Shown here one piece after another: positions 1 through 5,413 of a DNA stretch of 5,489 nt. The translations under genes and the position numbers were made by a program. The stretch is from Blautia sp. (GTDB lineage: Bacteria > Bacillota > Clostridia > Lachnospirales > Lachnospiraceae), in NCBI GenBank assembly GCA_017515945.1, contig JAFWDX010000326.1:1-5489 (forward strand), read 5' to 3'. The notes under the pieces were generated by a model, which was not told where the DNA came from, made no database searches, and saw only the letters and a list, made by a program, of their open reading frames with translations. Positions within the stretch are counted from its first letter, which is position 1. Each line of letters opens with the position of its first letter.

Positions 1-7
1 GTACCAC

Positions 8-28
8 ACACAGAACCGTCCCCTGTGT
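8..28 (-). repeat. Conserved-loop hairpin element, copy 1
   Basis: A 6-bp perfect inverted repeat (ACACAG at 8-13, CTGTGT at 23-28) encloses a 9-nt loop that reads GGGACGGTT on the minus strand. It lies 16 nt past the beta-mannosidase stop codon. The same loop core, with a different stem, occurs at 5333-5363. No T-run follows the stem in the direction of transcription, so it is not a standard intrinsic terminator, although it could protect the 3' end of the mRNA. From general knowledge, GGGGACGGTTC-type hairpins recur between genes of Clostridia. A link to REP-associated (IS200-like) transposases is my inference. Confidence 0.6.
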
Positions 29-44
29 TGTTTCCTGTATCTGT

Positions 45-2576
45 TCAGCGTATATCGTAAACGCTCCGCGCGCACAGACTCTTCAGACACTCAGTCGTTC
101 CCCCGGAAAGGATCCGGATCGTCCGGGTGCCGGGTTCCATATCAAAGAAGTTATCCTCAAGTATAAGGCGTTCTTCCCCACTCCCGTCCTGTCCGTCTGC
201 CCATGCGGCATAGATCTCCACAGCTCTCGCATAAGCCGATGCTGTCACTTTCAACGTCTCTCCGGCCGCGTCGATCTCCAGCGTGAGCTTCGGATCGGCG
301 AAATGATAATGCTTTGGCGCAACAAAGAGCACACTGCCGGCCGAATCCATATTCTCCATCCTGTAGGACAGATGATGTCTCATCGGGTCGATCCCACTGA
401 TATCGAGATCAGGCAGGAATACCGCCGAGAACGGTTCCACATGGACGTCCTGCAGACCCTCCCGGAAAATCTCCCCGTTTTCATCACGAAGCTCCCAGAT
501 CACAGTGTCATCCACAGCGTCCCAGGTCTCATTGCTTACACCCAGACGGGCGCCAAATTCGACCGCGCATGGCTCGCTGATGCAGGTGCGGCCCAGAGAA
601 GGCAGGCTTGTTTCTTCACAGCTGAGCAGGACGGGCGCGAAGAAGCGTTTCGCACTGTAGTGCAGAGCCTTCCAGCGGCCATAGTAGTCAATGGACGCCC
701 AGGAGGCCACGGGCCAGATGTCGTTGAGCTGCCAGTACACGGCGCCCATGCAGCGGTCCTCGGCGCGGTTTCTCCTGAAATGCTCCACGCCGTAGCGGAT
801 GGCATCCGCCTGCAGCAGCTGTGAGGCGTAAACGAGCAGTTCAAAATCCGACGGATACAGATAAGTCTGTGACAGATATTTCAGGATCTTGCCGTTGGCT
901 CCGCTGTTACGCTGATGCATTTCCATGACATAGGAGAACATGTTGCGATCCTCCGGCAGAGTAAAGGACCTGATCGTATCCATGCACGGGAGTGACTGGA
1001 AACCGAACTCCGACAGGTACCTGAAGAAGTACTGCCGGTACGCCGTAAACGGCACATCCTCATGCCATACGGCCCAGTAGTGCACATCTCCCCGATTCGG
1101 ATCCCGCGGGTCGTCAAACTTACCGCCTGATGAAGGTGAAGAGGGCCAGTAGAAACGATCCGGATCCTCCTCCTTGAGGATGGACGGGATGATATATTCA
1201 TTCTGGATCAGGTAGTCCGCCGCCGTCTCGTCCGATCCGTCGTAAACCTTGTCCAGGGCAAACTGCTCCATCTCATTATTACCGCACCAGAGCAACAGGC
1301 TCGGATGATGGCGCAGCCTGCGCACATTCTGCCGGATCTCCTCTGTAATGCTTTTTACGAACGCATCTGTGAGACGATAGTTGGCACAGGCGAACATCAT
1401 ATCCTGCCACACCAGCAGGCCCAGTTCATCGCAGAGTTCAAAGAAATCATCGCCCGGGTAGTATCCGCCTCCCCAGACACGCACCGCATTAAAATGCGCA
1501 TCGCGGCAGTCCATGAGGAGCTTCTGTGTCCGCTCCCGGTTTATTCTCGAGAGGATATTGTCCTCCGGTATGTAATCAGCTCCCATGGAGAATACGGTCC
1601 TGCCGTTTACCAGGGCGGCAAAGGTCTCGCCATACTGGTCCGGTTTCTTCAGAATCGTCGCACTCCGCAGACCGATCCGCATGGTTCTCGTGTCTTCTTC
1701 TCCGGATCCGGCCGCAGCCGCTGTTACCTTAAGCGTATAGAGGGGCTGTTCTCCCAGTCCGTTCGGCCACCACAGCTCCGGATCCGGAACTGTGAACGGT
1801 TCTCCGTTTTTAAGCTCATACACAGTCCCGGCAGGCGAAGTAAGCCCGATCTTTATTGTCGCATCGTTGTCTGTACCGTTCCCGGCCAGCTCTGCCTCTA
1901 CGCTCAGACGTACCGTAACATCTCCCCTGCGAGCCGCTTCGCCTCCGTCAGGCGCTTCCTCCACCCTGCTGCCATTCGGGAGCAGGTGCACCTGATGAAT
2001 ACGCGCATCCGCGATCCTCACGTCGTCCCAGCCCAGGAGCTGAACATCCCTCCAGATTCCCTGGTCAGGAAGCCTTGGACCCCAGTCCCAGCCAAACATG
2101 CAGTGAGCCTTGCGCAGATGCGGGAAACCTCGCATCGCATCATCAGATCCGCCCACATGATACTTCCGGTCCTCTTCCAGGATGTAACGCGTAGGCGAGT
2201 ATGTCTTTACGACCAGCTGATTGTCCTTGTCACGGAGCAGCTCATGCACATCAAACTCCCATGTGATATGCATATTATCTGTATGGCCGAGAAGCGTGTC
2301 ATTCAGATAAATATCCGCCAGCGTATCCACGCCTTCAAACCGCAGGACCTGATGTGCGCGTCCAGCCAGCTCTTTTGGGAGATCAAAGCTTCTCGAAAAA
2401 CTGTAGTCCTGCTCCATCAGCTTCAGTGCGGTCAGTTCATTGTCACGATAAAACGGATCCTCCATTTTTCCCGCTTCAAGTAAGAAAGAATACACGGATC
2501 CCGGTATCCTGCCGGGGATCTCTCCCGTATTCCCGCCGGCCATAGTCCACTGGCCGCTAAGGCTCCATCGCTCCAT
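45..2576 (-). CDS. Beta-mannosidase, glycoside hydrolase family 2 (843 aa, complete)
   Basis: This enzyme hydrolyses terminal non-reducing beta-D-mannosyl residues (EC 3.2.1.25) with retention of configuration. The order is GH2 sugar-binding N-terminal domain (about 1-190), immunoglobulin-like domain (about 190-305), TIM barrel (about 310-650) and C-terminal beta domains. The acid/base is Glu435 in WCGNNE (430-435) and the nucleophile is Glu523 in YLSEFGFQ (520-527). AVRVWGGGYY (364-373) and WQLNDIWP (615-622) are typical of the beta-mannosidase branch, as is the length. There is no signal peptide, so it acts in the cytoplasm on imported oligosaccharides such as mannan fragments or Man-beta-1,4-GlcNAc; which of these is not readable here. 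An AAAGGA site (2588-2593) lies 11 nt before the ATG, slightly far but usable. A TATAAA -10-like hexamer (2617-2622) lacks a convincing -35. No mannan-uptake or phosphorylase genes are adjacent, so it appears to be a lone gene in this window. Confidence 0.95.
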   Translation of the reverse strand: MERWSLSGQWTMAGGNTGEIPGRIPGSVYSFLLEAGKMEDPFYRDNELTALKLMEQDYSFSRSFDLPKELAGRAHQVLRFEGVDTLADIYLNDTLLGHTDNMHITWEFDVHELLRDKDNQLVVKTYSPTRYILEEDRKYHVGGSDDAMRGFPHLRKAHCMFGWDWGPRLPDQGIWRDVQLLGWDDVRIADARIHQVHLLPNGSRVEEAPDGGEAARRGDVTVRLSVEAELAGNGTDNDATIKIGLTSPAGTVYELKNGEPFTVPDPELWWPNGLGEQPLYTLKVTAAAAGSGEEDTRTMRIGLRSATILKKPDQYGETFAALVNGRTVFSMGADYIPEDNILSRINRERTQKLLMDCRDAHFNAVRVWGGGYYPGDDFFELCDELGLLVWQDMMFACANYRLTDAFVKSITEEIRQNVRRLRHHPSLLLWCGNNEMEQFALDKVYDGSDETAADYLIQNEYIIPSILKEEDPDRFYWPSSPSSGGKFDDPRDPNRGDVHYWAVWHEDVPFTAYRQYFFRYLSEFGFQSLPCMDTIRSFTLPEDRNMFSYVMEMHQRNSGANGKILKYLSQTYLYPSDFELLVYASQLLQADAIRYGVEHFRRNRAEDRCMGAVYWQLNDIWPVASWASIDYYGRWKALHYSAKRFFAPVLLSCEETSLPSLGRTCISEPCAVEFGARLGVSNETWDAVDDTVIWELRDENGEIFREGLQDVHVEPFSAVFLPDLDISGIDPMRHHLSYRMENMDSAGSVLFVAPKHYHFADPKLTLEIDAAGETLKVTASAYARAVEIYAAWADGQDGSGEERLILEDNFFDMEPGTRTIRILSGGTTECLKSLCARSVYDIR

Positions 2577-2735
2577 CTGTACACCAGTCCTTTCTCTTTA
2601 TCCTGTCTGTAAGTGTTTTATAAATGTCCCGTCACCGGCTCTCTCCGTTACAAGACCAGACTCAGTCTCCTCTCAGAGGTTGCCTTCCCGGTGTTTCGCC
2701 GTATTGGAAATGCGCCTTACTCTGGTTGTTGTACT

Positions 2736-2765
2736 TTGTTCCACGCGCGTGGAAGTAAATGCGAG
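2736..2765. repeat. CCACGCGCGTGG palindrome repeat, copy 1
   Basis: A 30-bp unit whose centre is a perfect 16-bp palindrome, TTCCACGCGCGTGGAA (2739-2754), followed by AGTAAATGCGAG. The second copy, at 2800-2829, is identical at 28 of 30 positions, 64 bp away in the same orientation. The palindrome has no unpaired loop, so it looks more like a DNA-level site (operator or recombination target) than an RNA hairpin. No function is established. Confidence 0.8.
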
Positions 2766-2799
2766 AGCTGCGATATCCTCATTCATGTTTGCCATAACA

Positions 2800-2829
2800 T
2801 TGTTCCACGCGCGTGGCAATAAATGCGAG
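2800..2829. repeat. CCACGCGCGTGG palindrome repeat, copy 2
   Basis: The palindromic core CCACGCGCGTGG is at 2805-2816. Two differences from copy 1 (A to C at 2817, G to A at 2819) shorten the perfect palindrome from 16 to 12 bp. Its tail AAATGCGAG runs directly into the dyad repeat at 2819-2848, so the two repeat types form one composite here. Confidence 0.8.
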
Positions 2830-2848
2830 GTGCTGACTGAACAATTAC
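2819..2848 (+). repeat. 30-bp dyad repeat, copy C (degenerate arms)
   Basis: It shares the exact 17-mer GAGGTGCTGACTGAACA (2827-2843) with copy B (5141-5157) and aligns over 30 bp with no gap. The outer 8-nt arms pair at only 5 of 8 positions, against 8 of 8 in copy A, so this copy looks decayed or fused. It lies 53 nt beyond the stop codon of the 4Fe-4S protein. Confidence 0.7.
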
Positions 2849-2901
2849 CATGCGATCATAGATGGATTACCGGTACTTCTTTTATACTCGCATGACCAGT
2901 C

Positions 2902-3720
2902 TTATAGTGCCCCCTTGGGACAGTTTTTTACGCACTCCATGCACATGATGCATTCTGTGCCGTTTTTCCTCTTTCTTGAATTATCGGTAACGTCTACATC
3001 CATCGGGCACACCCGCCTGCATTTCCCGCATGAGATACATTTTTCACTGTCACATTTGATCCGTATGAGAGAAAAATAACTCATCGGCTTGAGAAATACG
3101 GTGACCGGGCAGATGTATTTGCAAAACGCGCGATTGTCCTTAAAGACATATGCCAGAACGATCCCGACGGCATAATACAGCACATTCCCGACGATAAAAG
3201 CCAGGAACATGATCCTCTCCATGTTTCCGACATGCGCCGGAAACAGAGCGGCAACAAAGATCAGCGATACCGCAAAGGTGACATATCTGATCCATCCAAG
3301 CTTCCTTCGCGGCTTTGCCGGTACCTGCCAGGGAAGAAAATCCAGCACCATCGCAGTCCAGCATGCATAACCGCACCAGCCCCGCCCAAAGATCAGAGGT
3401 CCGAAGATCTTGGCTACGGCATAGTGGATCGTTGCCGCTTCGAATACACCCGTGAACAGATAATACCAGAAGCCCTCGATCTGCATATTCTCCCCGCAGA
3501 TCAGGCCGAGATAAATCAGCATGTACAGGCCGACAAGGAGCTGTACGATGCGGCGTGCATACTTGTATTCTCTGATGAACAGAAACATTCCCAGTGCGAT
3601 CGAACACCCGATGTAACTGAAGTTAAACAGATAAAAAATGTTGTCTTTTGTCAGCCACAGCGTAACGGCCACTGTCTCAAAAATCGCCAGCATAAGCGCA
3701 GGCATGGCATATTTCTTCAT
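2902..3720 (-). CDS. 4Fe-4S membrane protein, NapH/CcoG-like (272 aa)
   Basis: This is an integral membrane electron-transfer protein; its donor and acceptor are unknown. About six hydrophobic helices are visible (near 5-24, 28-49, 56-75, 86-111, 143-161 and 168-193). Between and after them are the paired-cysteine segments GRGWCGYAC (Cys116, Cys120) and FCKYICP (Cys200, Cys204), which are typical of NapH-type proteins. The C-terminal tail carries two ferredoxin motifs, CISCGKCRRVCP (Cys228, 231, 234, 238) and CIMCMECVKNCP (Cys257, 260, 263, 267), so it should bind two 4Fe-4S clusters, presumably on the cytoplasmic side. The frame is open to a GTG at 3750, but I place the start at ATG 3720 because a GGAGG sits 7 nt before it and MKKYAMPALML begins the first helix cleanly. 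No nitrate reductase, cytochrome oxidase or flavin-carrier gene is adjacent. It is separated from the GNAT gene by 115 nt, so it may be transcribed on its own. Confidence 0.88.
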   Translation of the reverse strand: MKKYAMPALMLAIFETVAVTLWLTKDNIFYLFNFSYIGCSIALGMFLFIREYKYARRIVQLLVGLYMLIYLGLICGENMQIEGFWYYLFTGVFEAATIHYAVAKIFGPLIFGRGWCGYACWTAMVLDFLPWQVPAKPRRKLGWIRYVTFAVSLIFVAALFPAHVGNMERIMFLAFIVGNVLYYAVGIVLAYVFKDNRAFCKYICPVTVFLKPMSYFSLIRIKCDSEKCISCGKCRRVCPMDVDVTDNSRKRKNGTECIMCMECVKNCPKGAL

Positions 3721-3725
3721 CTGGA

Positions 3726-3732
3726 CACCTCC
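3726..3732 (-). promoter_or_regulatory. Ribosome binding site that fixes the start of the 4Fe-4S protein
   Basis: On the minus strand this reads GGAGGTG, with 7 nt between GGAGG and ATG 3720. The alternative GTG at 3750, ten codons upstream, has no comparable site, and starting there would place the strong site inside the coding region. Confidence 0.85.
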
Positions 3733-3781
3733 ATAGATCCTGATTGTCACAGCAGCTCCCGCGACTTTTGATAAGTCATCT

Positions 3782-3811
3782 GTAACTGTTCAGTCACTCC
3801 TTCACAGTTAC
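3782..3811 (-). repeat. 30-bp dyad repeat, copy A (perfect arms)
   Basis: The arms GTAACTGT (3782-3789) and ACAGTTAC (3804-3811) are perfect 8-bp inverted repeats around a 14-nt centre. Read on the minus strand, it matches copy B (5133-5162) at 24 of 30 positions without gaps. It lies 24 nt past the GNAT stop. An adjacent bulged inverted repeat (GAGG at 3812-3815, CCTC at 3829-3832) could extend the structure. No U-run follows, so a terminator role is not shown. Confidence 0.75.
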
Positions 3812-3835
3812 GAGGCCAGGCACAGGCTCCTCAGG

Positions 3836-4456
3836 TCATAAATCCTTTTCCATTCTGATACAGCGGAATGTGTCTCCGTCTGCAGCCTCACTGCAGACCT
3901 CATAAAGCATCTGCTCATAAAACTCTACTTTGTTCTCCCTGGCTTCCACGACCGTCTTGCTGTAACCAAGTTCCTCTGCCCAGTCCTCACACTCACTGAC
4001 TACCATCGTGCCAATGCCCTGGCGCCTGTACTCCGGCAGAACAACCACCCTTCCGATCATCATGCTTTGTTCATCCAGTGGATACATCCTCGCCGTAGCA
4101 ATCGGAAAGTCATTATCTGTCACAACGATGTACTTTGTATCCGGCGTATCATGTTCATCAAACTCCTGCCGGAGAGTTATGTGGTGTTTCTTCGCCATCG
4201 CCTGGATACGCACAAAATAGGCTCCGGCCTGTTGCCAGATTTCAGTTGCCCGTATTACGGAGAATGCCGGAAGCTCCGTTATTTCTGCTATATCAGACTC
4301 AAACAGCTGATAGTCTCCGATCTTGATGCTTTCCTCATCACGGTTGAATTCGTGAAAGCCATACTCATGTGGAAAGGAAACAGGAATTCCGGTAAAGACC
4401 TTTCCATCTGCATCTGTCACACGAACAATCTTTCCTTCATATCCGAATAGATTCAT
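3836..4456 (-). CDS. GNAT acetyltransferase with N-terminal LSM-like domain (206 aa)
   Basis: The second half (about 66-206) is a GCN5-related N-acetyltransferase that should transfer an acetyl group from acetyl-CoA. Motif A is VVVLPEYRRQGIGTMVV (137-153), with the pyrophosphate-binding RRQGIG at 144-149. ARENKVEFYEQMLYE (172-186) is the usual motif B region. The first 62 residues are a separate small beta-rich segment (KIVRVTDADGKVFTGIPVSF at 9-28, then IKIGDYQLFESDIAEITEL at 44-62), which looks like the compact LSM/Sm-like fold seen in some small Clostridial proteins. That fold assignment is inference from its strand pattern. The GNAT substrate cannot be read from the sequence. A GGAG site lies 8 nt before the ATG. 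The gene starts 20 nt after the mazG stop, so the two are probably co-transcribed. Confidence 0.85.
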   Translation of the reverse strand: MNLFGYEGKIVRVTDADGKVFTGIPVSFPHEYGFHEFNRDEESIKIGDYQLFESDIAEITELPAFSVIRATEIWQQAGAYFVRIQAMAKKHHITLRQEFDEHDTPDTKYIVVTDNDFPIATARMYPLDEQSMMIGRVVVLPEYRRQGIGTMVVSECEDWAEELGYSKTVVEARENKVEFYEQMLYEVCSEAADGDTFRCIRMEKDL

Positions 4457-4476
4457 ATCACTTTCTCCACATGCCT

Positions 4477-4947
4477 TTACAATCCTTTCCGTCTTCTCGC
4501 CCTGCCGATCAGATCCTCCGCTTCGTCAAAAGCGCCGGCCAGAAAACTCCTGTCGTCTTCCTTGCCGATCTTCTCCCGCTTCTTGATCTCTTCCCAGTTC
4601 GCCAGGACCTCGCCGGAGTCTTTGACCTTAGCACCGCTAAAAACATGCGGATGGCGCCGAACCATCTTTTCTGTAATGCCGCGCACCACATCGTCCAATG
4701 TGAAGATGCCTTCCTCCTCGGCAATCTGCGCCTGCATGACTACCTGCAGCAGCAAGTCGCCCAGCTCTTCTTTCAGGTTTTCAGAATTACCGGTCTTCTC
4801 AAAAATATCAATGCCACAGATCACTTCTGCGGCCTCTTCGATCACTGGTGCTTTCAGGGAACTGTGCGTCTGTTCCCTGTCCCAGGGACAGCCGTCCTCT
4901 GCACGGAGGCGGCGTACCGTTTCTTTCAATTCGTCAAAGGAATTCAT
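4477..4947 (-). CDS. mazG: MazG-family nucleoside triphosphate pyrophosphohydrolase (156 aa)
   Basis: MazG-type enzymes hydrolyse nucleoside triphosphates to monophosphate and pyrophosphate, removing aberrant nucleotides in the cytoplasm. The signature LRAEDGCPWDREQTHSSLK (14-32) is followed by the metal-binding pattern E38-x-x-E41 ... E61-x-x-D64 within IEEAAEV and KEELGDLLLQ, then KMVRRHPHVF (94-103) and NWEEIKKREK (117-126). All catalytic positions of one all-alpha NTP-PPase domain are present. The E. coli protein is about 260 residues with two such domains. This one has a single domain and ends in a basic tail (RARRRKGL) where longer homologues continue with a proline-rich link, so it is a short form rather than a visibly broken one. 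A GAAGGA site (4957-4962) lies 9 nt before the ATG. GNAT follows 20 nt downstream. Confidence 0.93.
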   Translation of the reverse strand: MNSFDELKETVRRLRAEDGCPWDREQTHSSLKAPVIEEAAEVICGIDIFEKTGNSENLKEELGDLLLQVVMQAQIAEEEGIFTLDDVVRGITEKMVRRHPHVFSGAKVKDSGEVLANWEEIKKREKIGKEDDRSFLAGAFDEAEDLIGRARRRKGL

Positions 4948-5013
4948 AATATTTAGTCCTTCATGTAGATATCTATACTCGCGCGATCAAGTAAATGGAA
5001 AATGTACATTACT

Positions 5014-5098
5014 TTCCGCGTGATATATGCAGAGGCTCTAAATACGCGGAAGCAAAGATTTCCACGTATTAAGACTCTCCAGTATATTTTACTACTGG
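5014..5098 (-). promoter_or_regulatory. Overlapping inverted repeats upstream of mazG (possible leader structure)
   Basis: Three segments compete for pairing. TTCCGCGT at 5014-5021 is perfectly complementary to ACGCGGAA at 5044-5051. The same central segment, extended to 5041-5051, also pairs with TTCCACGTATT at 5060-5070 (11 bp, one mismatch that is a G-U pair in minus-strand RNA, 8-nt loop). A further hairpin, CCAGTA/TACTGG, occupies 5079-5084 and 5093-5098. A TATACT -10-like hexamer lies at 5081-5086, but no good -35 is visible. The layout allows mutually exclusive hairpins in a mazG leader, but no U-run terminator or ligand-binding motif is recognisable. Function is not established. Confidence 0.3.
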
Positions 5099-5132
5099 CG
5101 GAAACTATAATCCAGTTTTTGTTTGATAATCT

Positions 5133-5162
5133 GTAAGTGTGAGGTGCTGACTGAACAGTTAT
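5133..5162 (+). repeat. 30-bp dyad repeat, copy B
   Basis: It matches copy A (read on the other strand) at 24 of 30 positions and shares an exact 17-mer with copy C. The outer arms pair at 6 of 8 positions. It begins 8 nt past the stop codon of the LysR remnant, so it follows a gene 3' end like the other two copies. Confidence 0.72.
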
Positions 5163-5170
5163 GATAATCT

Positions 5171-5332
5171 CTACCAGTGGTCCCTGATAATATCTGCAAA
5201 ACAGCGGATCGCCCTGCTTAGATGCTTATCTCTGTGAATAAAAATCTGTGAATAAATCGGAAAATCAGCCCCTTTCCAGTCAAGTCTTTTCAGCCTGCCA
5301 TTTTTCACTTCCCTTTCCGCGGTCATATCCGT
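5171..5332 (-). pseudogene. LysR-type transcriptional regulator, C-terminal remnant
   Basis: In one minus-strand frame, ending at TAG 5171-5173, the sequence reads MTAEREVKNGRLKRLDWKG (codons from ATG 5326) and continues ADFPIYSQIFIHRDKHLSRA to a final RDHW. The pattern of an acidic-basic stretch, GRL-x-x-LDW, then P-IY-Q-FIH-DK-LS-A, is what ends LysR-family effector domains. Full proteins are about 290-300 residues, so roughly 80% is missing, including the DNA-binding helix-turn-helix. Upstream the frame runs only to a stop at 5360-5362, through the hairpin element at 5333-5363, and that part shows no LysR resemblance. ATG 5326 has no ribosome binding site. I read this as a gene cut by rearrangement or insertion, probably not expressed as a functional protein. 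Confidence 0.7.
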
Positions 5333-5363
5333 ATGAGTCGCGGGGACAGGTTCCTCGACTCAT
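5333..5363 (+). repeat. Conserved-loop hairpin element, copy 2
   Basis: A perfect 8-bp inverted repeat (ATGAGTCG at 5333-5340, CGACTCAT at 5356-5363) encloses a 15-nt loop containing GGGGACAGGTTCC. Copy 1 (8-28, opposite strand) has the loop core GGGACGGTT on a completely different stem. A further hairpin, ATTTT-ATG-AAAAT, follows from about 5362. The element sits exactly where LysR similarity ends. Confidence 0.65.
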
Positions 5364-5413
5364 TTTATGAAAATCAAACAGAGTCTAGTGGTCCGTCTCA
5401 ATCAGTTTTAAAC

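Larger units (their letters stand above)
2577..2901. other. Gene-free 325-nt stretch rich in repeats
   Basis: This is the space between the 4Fe-4S membrane protein and the beta-mannosidase. It holds the beta-mannosidase ribosome binding site and probable leader (2577-2660), two copies of a CCACGCGCGTGG repeat, a dyad repeat overlapping the second copy, and a widely spaced inverted repeat CATGCGA/TCGCATG (2849-2855 and 2888-2894) next to the end of the upstream gene. Short plus-strand open frames here have no ribosome binding site, run through the repeats and resemble nothing I know. I see no intrinsic terminator with a U-run. Confidence 0.7.

Noticed and set aside
1305..2483. Long plus-strand open frame of 392 codons opposite the beta-mannosidase
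   Set aside because: It is entirely antisense to a gene with clear catalytic motifs, has no recognisable domain, and its composition is what the codon bias of the opposite strand produces.
2849..2894. CATGCGA/TCGCATG inverted repeat as a terminator of the 4Fe-4S gene
   Set aside because: The arms are 32 nt apart and no U-run follows, so it does not fit an intrinsic terminator; it is recorded only as an inverted repeat.
2613..2895. Two overlapping plus-strand open frames of about 70 codons in the gene-free stretch
   Set aside because: They run through the palindrome and dyad repeats, lack ribosome binding sites and show no known protein features.
3721..3750. GTG start at 3750 for the 4Fe-4S protein
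   Set aside because: The strong GGAGG at 3728-3732 would fall inside the coding region and is correctly spaced for ATG 3720, while GTG 3750 has no such site.
4477..4947. mazG as part of a MazEF toxin-antitoxin system
   Set aside because: No mazE or mazF gene lies nearby; MazG with GNAT alone fits a house-cleaning role better than a toxin-antitoxin module.
5231..5256. Direct repeat TCTGTGAATAAA, two copies 14 bp apart
   Set aside because: It lies within the LysR remnant where both copies encode residues typical of the family end (IYSQIFIH), and the spacing is not a whole number of codons; coincidence of coding sequence is the simpler explanation.
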